This document shows, in pieces, positions 20,858 through 30,267 of a DNA stretch of 64,000 bases. The translations under genes were made by a program, and so were the position numbers. The notes under the pieces are model-generated. The model saw only the letters and a program-made list of their open reading frames with translations, ran no database searches and was not told where the DNA came from. Each line of letters begins with the position of its first letter. Positions within the stretch are counted from its first letter, which is position 1. Source of the stretch: Epithemia pelagica (taxonomy: Eukaryota; Bacillariophyta; Bacillariophyceae; Surirellales; Surirellaceae); contig OX337240.1 in the NCBI GenBank assembly GCA_946965045.2, positions 2,728,001-2,792,000 of the forward strand, given 5' to 3'.

Positions 20858-21705
20858 GAGCAAATCATGGTCTGTGCATTGAATTGACATGCCATCGAGT
20901 ATCCTTCTGTGGCCGTGTCGTTTCCATGCGCGGATGATGATTTGCTCTCCATTGGCATGGTGAAGAGTGGTCTCATTTCTGATGTTGGTCTGGTTTGTAG
21001 TTCTCTTAAGGGCAAATCATGGTCTGTGCATTGAACTGGCATGCCATCGAGTATCGTTCCATGGCCGTGTCGTTTCCATGCGCGGATGATGATTTGCTCT
21101 CCATTGGCATGGTGAAGAGTGGTCTCATTTCTGATGTTGGTCTGGTTTGTAGTTCTCTTAAGGGCAAATCATGGTCTGTGCATTGAACTGGCATGCCATC
21201 GAGTATCCTTCTGTGGCCGTGTCGTTTCCATGCGCGGATGATGATTTGCTCTCCATTGGCATGGTGAAGAGTGGTCTCATTTCTGATGTTGGTCTGGTTT
21301 GTAGTTCTCTTAAGGGCAAATCATGGTCTGTGCATTGAATTGGCATGCCATCGAGTATCGTTCCATGGCCGTGTCGTTTCCATGCGCGGATGATGATTTG
21401 CTCTCCATTGGCATGGTGAAGAGTGGTCTCATTTCTGATGTTGGTCTGGTTTGTAGTTCTCTTAAGGGCAAATCATGGTCTGTGCATTGAATTGACATGC
21501 CATCGAGTATCGTTCCTTGGCCGTGTCGTTTCCATGCGCAGATGATGATTTGCTCTCCATTGGCATGGTGAAGAGTGGTCTTATTTCTGATGTTGGTCTG
21601 GTTTGTAGTTCTCTTAAGGGCAAATCATGGTCTGTGCATTGAATTGGCATGCCATCGAGTATCGTTCCATGGCCGTGTCGTTTCCATGCGCGGATGATGA
21701 TTTGC
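20858..21705 (+). repeat. 848-bp array: six 88-bp modules, five 64-bp spacers
   Basis: The array has an exact 152-bp period. Each 88-bp module begins GCAAATCATGGTCTGTGCAT and ends with a sequence whose reverse complement is GCAAATCATCATCCGCGCAT, so the arms pair over about 20 bases with four mismatches around a roughly 45-base centre containing GCCATCGAGTATC. Spacers are near-identical to each other (CTCCATTGGCATGGTGAAG and so on). The array starts and ends with a module, and 6x88 + 5x64 = 848. Variation among units is limited to a few bases (for example CCTTCTG versus CGTTCCA). Confidence 0.92.
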
Positions 21706-22441
21706 GCCTGATTACTTTTGCTGGACCACATTGGGCTAGAAAGATCACATCTCTGTACTCGCCGCTTTTCGTCGCATCTGAACGGCGTTGGGACAAAACC
21801 AGTGTTTTTTCTTCATCTTTACTTTGAGATTCAGTTTGACGATGGAGCGCCATAATGCTGCGGAATTTATTGTACTCCAAGATTGCTCGTTCCTCATGGC
21901 TCTATCACCGATTGAATGGCTCCATGTCCTCAATCTAGCAGCGATAGTATGTCGCCCATGTGTTACGAGGACTCGCCATACCACGTATGTAATAGAGTGT
22001 GATATCAATAATGCATGTGGTAGCACTGCTCGGTTTAGATCTTTCCATGTGCCCTGTTTTCGCATAATGGCTACCCTCATGTATCTTGTTATGTGGCAAT
22101 CTCGTGGTATCCCAAGCGACCACAAGACCTCCCATGATGGGTCACGGACAGGAGTCAGCCATGGATGGAGCGCCTTTTGATTATTGTGGAGATCAATGAG
22201 AGTGAATCAAAGCCGCATGTTCACGGCGAAGGCTCCAATTGGCACTACCTAATCTCCTTGGATGTACCGTTGCGGGTAACGGCTTACGGCATGATCAACC
22301 CTGTTGTGCACTATAAAAGTGTCTACGCACGATAGGTAATAGGTACCTCCTTGATGCTTCTTGGCTACCCACTTGCTTTGAGGATGTCCTAGCCTTCTAC
22401 TACCAATCTTTCCACCCATATATAGCGAGTAATAATATCCG
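21706..22441. other. No supported gene
   Basis: Short frames on both strands only. Nothing is recognised. Confidence 0.4.
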
Positions 22442-22704
22442 TGGTCAGTGGTATGGAATGACGGGGAGTCTTAAGATGTACCAGTAACCAGTATCCAGTA
22501 CTCGTATGCTTTAGTGAAGAACTGTATTATGATGTACTTGTAGTACATCCAGGGAACCTCGGAGCTATTGTAGGACAAGTATACGTGGAAACGGTAATGA
22601 AAGGGAAAAGCAGGATATACACTGTGACATAAAGTAGTACAGAAGATCTTATATTTATATTGGTTATATTCGTGAGTCCTCTAGTAGAGATGCTCGATTA
22701 TGGC
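22442..22704 (+). repeat. 263-bp direct repeat, copy A
   Basis: Nearly identical to 26,356-26,618; the differences seen are a few substitutions and two compensating 6-base indels (CAGTAA only in copy B, TATTTA only in copy A). Starts TGGTCAGTGG, ends GATTATGGC. It could be a pair of solo-LTR or SINE/MITE-like copies; no ends typical of LTRs (TG...CA) were seen. Confidence 0.85.
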
Positions 22705-23077
22705 GCGAGAGCTTGATTGGAAAAGTCTCGAACATTATTTCGAGTTCCTGAAAAAGGGCTTAACCCTTGCAAGAGTCCGGATATTCCCATACTATTAGTA
22801 CTGTTTGAGGATTCCAGCAAGACCACCCAAGCATTCCATTTCCAGTGGCTCGTTGTTTGTGGTGATGCAGCAGATAATGCACCAAAATGTGGCCGTTTCC
22901 TGTTCTCCCAATCGCGCCAGCCGGCATGCCCGGATGGGCGCGATGGGGTCTCTCTCCGTTAGCGTTTGCTTCATTTCTCATTTCAGCCGTGTCTGTCGAC
23001 AACAACATCTGCAACGACTTCCATGCAATCTGTCTCCATGCTCCATGGTCTTTCGTGCGTCTTCGGTGATTGAATCA

Positions 23078-23860
23078 ATGCCAAAGAACAAATCCATCTC
23101 ACAAACCAAACATAAAACGACGAGAGACGAGGGAAACGAGATTCGAAATACGAATACCTTACCTGCCAAACAACAAGAGTGTGTGCCTGACCATGTTCCT
23201 CTTCCTTTGACCTTGTCTTCTTCTACTTGTCTCTTTCTTGTTGTGTTGTTAGGGACATCCGGTTCTGTTTGCGAAGCAGCATGGTTGCAATCGTTCGGAA
23301 CGTCCAAGACGACGACGACAAGACAACAAGGGGTCGCGACGACGAGGACAATAACATCGAGACTCTTCTCGACCATTGACAAGCAGGGACAAACCAACCT
23401 CGGTGATAGTCAGAGAAACAAGAAAAACCGTGATATTCCGAATCCAGATATGGATCAGGCCCGGAATACTCTGGAAAATCTTGTCGCTTCCACCCATGAC
23501 GTCCACAAAAACCGACTCGACGACGACCACCAAACTGTCCCCGTGACTCTCATGACAAGTGCTGGACGTCGTCGTCGGCAAATCGAAATGGATCTCTTGC
23601 GTCAGCTTGCGGTCGATACCGTCCTGGAAACCGATCATGTCGACGAGGACGAAGACGACTTGTCGTCGTATGAACAAGACAGTGGTAGTAGTAGCATGAT
23701 GGAACCATCGGTCGTGGACGAACTCATGCACTTGTGGATGTACGAGCCTGGACCTGCAACGCAAATGTACACCCGGTATGGCCGTAGAAGAACAAGAGCT
23801 TCGGGACATGATGGCCCAGTATTGCGCAAAAATGAGATTGGAAAGGAGATGTACATGTAA
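23078..23860 (+). CDS. Unrecognised protein with hydrophobic leader
   Basis: 260 residues if ATG 23,078 is used; the frame is open further upstream to about 22,805 but lacks a better ATG context. Residues about 42-62 form a hydrophobic leader (SSSTCLFLVVLLGTSG) followed by a small-residue/aromatic site (EAAWLQS) and a Ser/Thr/Arg-rich region, the general look of a diatom bipartite plastid pre-sequence, though the required ASAF-type site is imperfect. The C-terminal half is charged with a D/E-rich run. The last 35 codons have an arginine-rich, less protein-like composition, while the neighbouring frame reads MAVEEQELRDMMAQYC, so a frame change or short intron near 23,765 is suspected. Function unknown. 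Convergent with the 23,960-25,375 gene. Confidence 0.45.
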   Translation: MPKNKSISQTKHKTTRDEGNEIRNTNTLPAKQQECVPDHVPLPLTLSSSTCLFLVVLLGTSGSVCEAAWLQSFGTSKTTTTRQQGVATTRTITSRLFSTIDKQGQTNLGDSQRNKKNRDIPNPDMDQARNTLENLVASTHDVHKNRLDDDHQTVPVTLMTSAGRRRRQIEMDLLRQLAVDTVLETDHVDEDEDDLSSYEQDSGSSSMMEPSVVDELMHLWMYEPGPATQMYTRYGRRRTRASGHDGPVLRKNEIGKEMYM

Positions 23861-23959
23861 TTTTCGGTAGAGTAGGATCTATTCAGAGTATTATTTTTAA
23901 AATCTGCAAACAGACGATAGACACAAAACCAAACAAAAAACACACGAACGATTGGCAAT

Positions 23960-25375
23960 TTACAAAGAAGCTTGGGCAAAGGCACGTCCCAGCTTGGACT
24001 CAATTCCTTTCATGAGGATACTGCGAAGAGGCTTTTCCAGAGACTCGTCGTAGTCCTTTAGCAAAGAAAGAGCCGCTTGTGTGTCGAGCCGTAGAACCGT
24101 GGCTCCACCCGGACCCACAGTCCACGTTTCACCCATGGAGGCATTACTGTCGTCATGAAACAACATACATTCTTGATCCTCCGACTGTATACATCCCAGA
24201 AAACTCAATCGATTCAAAATTCCTGACACGACCAACTCCGTCATGGTTCCATCGAGCGGGGAAGGAGAGGACGATGAGGAGGGCAAGTCCAATTCTCGCA
24301 ACATGTCCAAATCACCCAACAGTCCAGCGTGCAAATCATTGCCCGTCCACTTTCGTGTAATGGCGTTGGATTTCACATTGTACGACGACTTGGACAGTTG
24401 ATTGTGTACTTGGACACTTCCCTTGTACAACCAAAAGAGTGACTCGGGCGATGTTTCAATGACTTGGCCTTCTTCCAAAGAAACCCAATCCATTGCAAAG
24501 GAGGAGAGCGTATTGTACTGGTGCATACTCATGCCACAGGGTTCAAACAGTAATGTAAAGGCTCGATAATTCTTGGCCGAAGTGGACACGGTGCAACCCT
24601 GAGAAAAGAAGTGACTGGCCGCCATGTGCGATACGTGTTTGAAGAGGCTTGAATATGCCACGTAGAGCGCCACGAGTTGAATGACCCATTGTTCGGGTGC
24701 TGTGACAGCGACATTTTGCACTTGAAAGGCCCCCGTGGCGAACAATTGACCCACGACGGTCCATCCTCGAAATTCCATCGTTGCAGACTCGGACAGCGCC
24801 ATACAAAACGGAGCCACAACATCCAAGGCAAAGTGACTCAAATCATTGAGCAGTTTGGATTCCATCATGACTTCATTCACGGGGACTCCAGGAGGAAACA
24901 TGGCGGCATCAGGAGGTACCATACACAAACTATCCATGGCACAGCTCCAGGCATCGCCTAGCTTATCCATGACAGACTGGGCAAAGAGTGTTTGGACAGC
25001 AACGGCTCCAGCGGCCAAGGGGTGGCTCAAATGGGACACAACCTGTCGAGGATGAGGCATGGTAAAGCCATTCATGGATCGAGCCATGAAGAAGTCTCTT
25101 GAAAAGGGGAACGTGCAGGCACTTTGTTCATGTCTTGGCGTGTGAGTCCACTCGTTTGGATGAGGGTGCTGGGTCACCAATGCAGAGGTGTAGTACCGAA
25201 CATGTCCTCGAATAAATGCACGAGAGGTTGGGGGTCGTCGATCAGATGCCAAAAAGGCCTTGCTTGGTGTCATCCACAGGGTAACAGCCAGAATTGAATG
25301 TAGTAAAGGAAAGCGTGTCGACCAGCAGCACTTGAGATTCTTGATGAACCACCAAATGACTTGAAATTGTTGCAT
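23960..25375 (-). CDS. Leader-bearing protein, possible Popeye/cyclic-nucleotide-like domain
   Basis: 471 residues from ATG. Residues about 20-42 are a hydrophobic leader (LLHSILAVTLWMTPSKAF) with an A-F pair that resembles the cleavage motif of plastid bipartite targeting signals in diatoms. The middle contains two weakly hydrophobic helices (QWVIQLVALYVAYSSLF). At about residues 295-335 the sequence WVSLEEGQVI-x8-LFWLYKGSVQVH resembles the 'G-E-x-[hydrophobic]...G-x-[VL]-x-V' start of cyclic-nucleotide-binding and Popeye domains, but the phosphate-binding cassette is not visible, so ligand binding is doubtful. A serine-rich linker follows. Function unknown; the domain call is tentative. Confidence 0.55.
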   Translation of the reverse strand: MQQFQVIWWFIKNLKCCWSTRFPLLHSILAVTLWMTPSKAFLASDRRPPTSRAFIRGHVRYYTSALVTQHPHPNEWTHTPRHEQSACTFPFSRDFFMARSMNGFTMPHPRQVVSHLSHPLAAGAVAVQTLFAQSVMDKLGDAWSCAMDSLCMVPPDAAMFPPGVPVNEVMMESKLLNDLSHFALDVVAPFCMALSESATMEFRGWTVVGQLFATGAFQVQNVAVTAPEQWVIQLVALYVAYSSLFKHVSHMAASHFFSQGCTVSTSAKNYRAFTLLFEPCGMSMHQYNTLSSFAMDWVSLEEGQVIETSPESLFWLYKGSVQVHNQLSKSSYNVKSNAITRKWTGNDLHAGLLGDLDMLRELDLPSSSSSPSPLDGTMTELVVSGILNRLSFLGCIQSEDQECMLFHDDSNASMGETWTVGPGGATVLRLDTQAALSLLKDYDESLEKPLRSILMKGIESKLGRAFAQASL

Positions 25376-25552
25376 GGTCGAACCGTATTACATCCGTTGA
25401 ATGTGAATGCCGAGAGGCTCTGTTGAAAAGATTGAAAAGAAATGAGAACATAAAGTTGCATCTTTGTTTGTTCTATGCTCTATGCAGTCAACCAAGCAAT
25501 GTTCTTGGTAGAAGCCAGCACAATGCCAAAACTGGCGCTCCACGGTTGACTA

Positions 25553-26091
25553 CAAGCTGAGTTCAGACAGAATGTTCCTGTCGTAGCGCTCCAGTAGGAA
25601 ATCTACGTAATACGCGCCAGCCATCTTTGTTAATATAGCCCTTATAATTATGCCTCTGTTGTGCAAAGTGCTTCCGAAACTCGACAATCTCGCGTTCCCC
25701 CAGAAAAACTTCGTTTTGTACGAGACTATCGTGCGTGGGGTGCATCCGATGATCATGTTGTTGTGGATGATGCCAACCGTTTGAGCTGTTGCCCCATTGG
25801 TGGTGGTCGAATAACACCCTAAGGCACCTGGATGCAGCTCGGCAACATCTCGAACGGATGGGGTGGCCCTCCACCATGGTCAACACGGTCGACTGTTTTT
25901 TCGTAATTTTTGATGAAAATCTAGCGTTCGGAAGAAATCACACATTACACTAAAGTTAATAAAATATTTATTTCAGCCACTAGGAAGTCGCTAGTCGGAC
26001 GCTAATAACGCAGAACGCTTTCCAGGATTACTCCTCTGGTACAAATTCTACAGGAGTCTACGACAGGAACACACTCCCTGAACTCAGCTTG
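25553..26091 (-). mobile_element. 539-bp MITE, copy 1 (TA target)
   Basis: Terminal inverted repeats CAAGCTGAGTTCAG... / ...CTGAACTCAGCTTG of about 35 bases including GTTCCTGTCGTAG, flanked by TA on both sides. It matches copy 2 (28,999-29,537) in the opposite orientation and at the same length. A 68-codon frame near one end differs by one residue between the copies but has no transposase features. It lies in a 90-bp tandem repeat: the neighbouring unit CACGGTTGAC-TA-GAAACTGG shows the uninterrupted site, proving TA duplication. A Tc1/mariner- or similar TA-targeting transposase is the likely mobiliser. Confidence 0.88.
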
Positions 26092-26094
26092 TAG

Positions 26095-26339
26095 GAACTG
26101 GATGCTGAGTTTGCATGATTAGCGTTTGCCCCTCTACTCTTCCTTCTTGACCCATTTGTTGAAGCGACTTCACGGTTGACTAGAAACTGGATGTAAGGTT
26201 TGCATGATTTGCGTTTGCCCCTCTACTCTTCCTTCTTGACCCATTTGTTGAAGCGACTTCACGGTTGACTAGAAACTGGATGCTAGGTTTGCATGATTAG
26301 CGTTTGCCCCTCTACTCTTCCTTCTTGACCCATTTGTTG
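26095..26339 (+). repeat. 90-bp tandem repeat, about 2.7 units
   Basis: Units start near 26,099, 26,189 and 26,278 with GGATG followed by GTTTGCATGATT and GCGTTTGCCCCTCTACTC. The left part of a further unit (CACGGTTGAC at 25,541-25,550) is separated from the rest by MITE copy 1. Confidence 0.85.
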
Positions 26340-26355
26340 CGTAAAGTAATTATCA

Positions 26356-26618
26356 TGGTCAGTGGTATGGAATGACGGGGAGTCTTAAGATGTACCAGTA
26401 ACAGTAACCAGTATCCAGTACTCGTATGCTTTAGTGAAGAACTGTATTATGATGTACTTGTAGTACATCCAGAGAACCTCGAAGCTATTGTAGGACAAGT
26501 ATACGTGGAAACGGTAATGAAAGGGAAAAGCAGGATATACACAGTGACATAGAGTAGTACAGAAGATCTTATATTGGTTATATTCGTGAGTCCTCTAGTA
26601 GAGATGCTCGATTATGGC
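26356..26618 (+). repeat. 263-bp direct repeat, copy B
   Basis: Direct-orientation partner of 22,442-22,704, 3.9 kb away, with two genes, one MITE and the 90-bp repeats between them. Confidence 0.85.
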
Positions 26619-28156
26619 CCTTTCCTCCTCCTCATATTGGGAACATGCCCTTTCTCACTTTTTCGATTTTGCAGGTGTTGACTGTTGACTGGTTATGGGG
26701 AAGCAATGATAATTATAGATCCAACTTTGTCACTGGTTGCTTCATTTTGTCTCGAATGGATTCTCGTTGGGTGGACCAGAAGGAGCAACATCCAAATGAG
26801 TGAGTTCTGCAAGTTGTTTTTCACACGTGTCGTCACCCAAAAACAAACGGACGACCTAGCCACATCCACATGTGCTGTCGTCCTGTTTGTTTCCTGCTTG
26901 TGTACGGTCATGTGTCCACAGCTTGTCATCCCTCGAGAAATATGCCTGGCTTGTCCTTCAGCCTCTGCTGTGGTCGTTATGAATTCACCATTCCCTCTCT
27001 CTCGTCCTTGGCGCTCGATCCGCAGAGCATCACGCTCTGCTCATGTTTCGGGACCACCTACCTTCTGCCATGATGCGGTAGGAATTCCCTTCCCTCAAAT
27101 CCTTGAAAGGAGCCGTTTTGGTAATCTATGTAGGCCACGCCGTGGTTTCATTCCTCCTCTTCATCCCACAATTTCAGCAACAAGTCCTACGGATCTAGGT
27201 AGTACAAACTGAGTACATACTCGAGTGTCGTCACTGTATGGACTATATTCGCTAGTCGCGGGTCGTTCATCCACAAACAAAGCTCACACCACACGGATGC
27301 ATCTTCGTGCGTTTGTTGCTTCTTCAAGACCTGAAATCGCCTTGCATGGAGACCAAAGTTTGTTGGTGCCGTGCGCCCACCTGGACCTCACTATTACTAC
27401 TTCTAGATGAGTATGAGTACGAATGGTGCTCCGTCTTGGTGGTGAAAACGGAACGCCGAGCAACAACAAAAGCAAATGGGAGGACTACTACTCTGGTGAT
27501 AAGTTGTCTGATCGTCGCCAACGACATTCCGACTCCATCTGTACCGACGAGGAGGAGAATGATAGCAGCCTCCACTCTCTTACCAATCACGAGGCAACTA
27601 CAACTACTTGGGAATGGGAGTGCATAGTATTCAACCTACTACTACCATGGCAGCTCCAAGACTATTCTCCCTGCATCTCCTACGGCATCGTCCCAAGAAA
27701 AATCATGTTTCCGATTCGTCGAATCGTGGGAGTGTGCTTTCCTTCATGCCACCATGCCAGTGGGGACAACAAGACTATTCTCCTCCCTACCTTGTATGTT
27801 TCAATGCTATTGGAATCTACTACTCGTGCGGGATCATGGTTCCCCCCAAGACCTCTGCTCCTTCCCATTCGGATCGTGGGGGACGGATACGTTCCTCCTC
27901 CTTTCACGAGACTACTCCTGCAGGACCTAAACGACCACAGTCTTTCCTCTTTCTCCTAGGATACAATCCATTCCCAAATTGAACCAGCGTAGGATGACGA
28001 CGGACCGAGTGCGTGGCCAGTAGTAAGTAGTAATGGTCGCCACTGCAGATTCCCACTCGTCGGGCATTGGAACTGCTGGCGTCCCTCCTCCAAGTCTCGA
28101 AACGGTTCGGTTCCGTCCTGGAGCGGTTGTTGGTCGAGAATCTTCGGATCCAGACT
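26619..28156. other. No supported gene
   Basis: Many overlapping open frames on both strands, all of low quality. There is CT-rich and CCATGGCAGC-like internal repetition near 27,640-27,970. It could contain non-coding transcripts or a decayed gene. Confidence 0.35.
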
Positions 28157-28296
28157 GGGAGGAGGAGGAGGAGGAGGAGGAGGAGGAGGAGGAGGAGGAG
28201 GAGGAGGAGGAGGAGGAGGAGGAGGAGGAGGAGGAGGAGGAGGAGGAGGAGGAGGAGGAGGAGGAGGAGGAGGAGGAGGAGGAGGAGGAGGAGGAA
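28157..28296 (+). repeat. (GGA)n microsatellite, about 46 units
   Basis: Nearly perfect GGA/GAG trinucleotide repeat over about 140 bases. In the plus-strand frame it would encode a poly-Glu run inside a 138-codon ORF (28,033-28,449) that has no other support. Confidence 0.95.
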
Positions 28297-28938
28297 GACG
28301 TCACCACACCTTCCGGACGGTACCATGTTCAACGGAAAGCGATCGAAACAATCGGCACTCTCTCGGTGCAGACGCGCAACACATTTCTCGGATCGTCACT
28401 TTCGTTCGGATGGAACTTCACCAGGACCAGATTCTCACGGTTGGTGTGAGGCCACATTCTGTACCACGTGAGCCGTCGTCGTCGTGGGATTGCAACGGTC
28501 CAGGATAAGGTATGTTGTCCTCGTGCTGCTCTCCAGGCCCTCTCTAGAGTAGTAGGACCCATGGAATGTTCTCTCGGCGGGCTGCACTGCCATACTTGGA
28601 CGAGGACCCACCACCCAATTTTCCTGTTGCGTACGATTGTGGCACTACGGAGGATCCAATCCTGGTCCTGTTTCTCGATTCCATACGGCGATCGAATCCG
28701 GCCGACCGCCGCGTCCCGTCGGTCCGTTTCATCCTCTCGGTGTTCCTCCTCGTGTGGTGGAGAGCCAGCACACACGACTTTTTGTTTTCGAAACTCTCCG
28801 ACCATGGTCGGCCATTGTTTCATGGATGATTCATTTTCTCGTTGCTCCACATTGGAGTCCACCATTTCTCCTCACCATGATTGTGCTTGGTGGTGGTGGT
28901 CCTGTGTTTGGTCCTGGTGTGTGGTCTTTGGTATTTTA
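28297..28938. other. Coding-like fragments, no gene model
   Basis: Plus-strand fragments in changing frames look somewhat protein-like (for example ELHQDQILTVGVRP near 28,412 and YLDEDPPPNFPVAYDCG near 28,596) but are broken by stops, so a decayed gene or unrecognised introns are possible. No start or end can be assigned. Confidence 0.25.
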
Positions 28939-29578
28939 TATAGCTACTAGAGGCTCTCGGAGGAAATCAATAATAGAATACTGTTGTTATAGCTACTACA
29001 AGCTGAGTTCAGGGAGTGTGTTCCTGTCGTAGACTCCTGTAGAATTTGTACCAGAGGAGTAATCCTGGAAAGCGTTCTGCGTTATTAGTGTCCGACTAGC
29101 GACTTCCTAGTGGCTGAAATAAATATTTTATTAACTTTAGTGTTATGTGTGATTTCTTCCGAACGCTAGTATTTCGTCAAAAATTACGAAAAAACAGTCG
29201 AGTGTGTTGACCATGGTGGAGGGCCGTCCCGACCTGTTGAACTGTTGCCGAGCTGCATCCAGCTCCCTTAGGGTGTTGTTGGACCATCACCAATGGGGCA
29301 ACAGTTCAACGCATCAGCATCATCCACAATAACATGATCATCGGACGCACCCCACGCACGATAGTCTCGTACAAAACGAAGTTTTTCTGGGGGAACGCGA
29401 GATTGTCGAGTTTCGGAAGCACTTTGCACAACAGAGGCATAATTATAAGGGCTATATTAACAAAGATGGCTGGCGCGTATTACGTAGATTTCCTACTGGA
29501 GCGCTACGACAGGAACATTCTGTCTGAACTCAGCTTGTAGAGGCTCTCGGAGGAAATCAATAATAGAATACTGTTGTT
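28939..29578 (+). repeat. 49-bp tandem duplication split by MITE copy 2
   Basis: Unit TATAGCTACTAGAGGCTC...GTTGT occupies 28,939-28,987. The second unit starts at 28,988, is interrupted at its TA by MITE copy 2, and resumes at 29,538. The first unit is therefore a record of the empty target site. Confidence 0.85.
28999..29537 (+). mobile_element. 539-bp MITE, copy 2 (TA target)
   Basis: Same family and length as 25,553-26,091, opposite orientation, inverted repeats starting CAAGCTGAGTTCAGGGAG and ending GAACTCAGCTTG, flanked by TA. Confidence 0.88.
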
Positions 29579-30123
29579 GTGGTTCTGGTATTGCACATTG
29601 AGATAGGGAATGGTGAAGTCGATAGATCGTTGAGTCGTATTCACGACTGGATGTTCCGACTCATGTGCGACTTGTCAGTCCATTTCAGTCGCTCATTTAT
29701 CCTCTGGGTCGCGCAATGGGACGATCGAAAGATCCGGGACTTGTCGATCCCGAGACGCACGCCACCCTACAGCGCACCAGTCATGAACATGACCGGCGCG
29801 ATGGGGGTACGCTTCTCATTCATGGCACCTCTGGAAACCGACAGATGGTGTCACAATCTGCAATCGGTTGTGGCTGTGTGTGGTGGCTTTGTTATTATTG
29901 TTGTGGTGGTGGGCAAGTGGCAACCACAACATCTCCTCCTCCTTCTGTGGATGATTGTGGCACCGCCGGTGGATGTCAGTTGTTCTTCTGTTTCTCTCTC
30001 GGTGTGTCTCGCGCAGCTCGCTCGGATCAAGAAACGAAAAGAATATTGGCCCGCGGTTCCGTTTCGAATTCTCCCTCCCTCCTTCCATCCATCGTTGGCT
30101 GCTTTTGTTGATTGCTCTCCGAC
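29579..30123. other. Upstream of transporter gene; coding-like traces
   Basis: A plus-strand frame at about 29,665-29,850 (RAMGRSKDPGLVDPETH) looks protein-like but has no supported start and ends in low-complexity sequence. It may be the tail of the decayed gene at 28.4 kb. Confidence 0.25.
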
Positions 30124-30124
30124 G

Positions 30125-30176
<52 letters not shown>
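30124..30176 (+). repeat. (ACA)n microsatellite
   Basis: About 17 ACA units, about 90 bases before the transporter ATG; probably in its 5' leader. Confidence 0.95.
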
Positions 30177-30177
<1 letters not shown>

Positions 30178-30267
30178 CCCATTCTTCTTCTTCTTCTTTT
30201 CTTGGTGGGTGAAGGAACGAGGACGACAACGGCAAGGCAGGCAACAACCACAAAAACAGATTGAGCG

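Noticed and set aside
20858-21705. CRISPR-like repeat/spacer array
   Set aside because: Spacers are near-identical, repeat length (88) is far outside the CRISPR range, no cas genes are present, and the context is eukaryotic.
20839-21880. Repeated 62-89-codon minus-strand ORFs starting MPVQCTDHDLPL
   Set aside because: They repeat every 152 bases and are frames through the tandem array, not genes.
22442-26618. The 263-bp direct repeats as LTRs of one retrotransposon
   Set aside because: No TG...CA ends, primer site, polypurine tract or retroelement genes were seen between them; the enclosed genes look like host genes.
27904-28332. Minus-strand ORFs with poly-Leu or poly-Ser and plus-strand poly-Arg frame over the trinucleotide repeat
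   Set aside because: All are readings of the (GGA)n microsatellite in different frames; none has supporting flanking sequence.
25550-29540. 68-codon ORF nearly identical at 25,550-25,756 and 29,334-29,540
   Set aside because: Conservation is explained by the two young MITE copies; the ORF crosses the terminal inverted repeat and has no transposase motifs.
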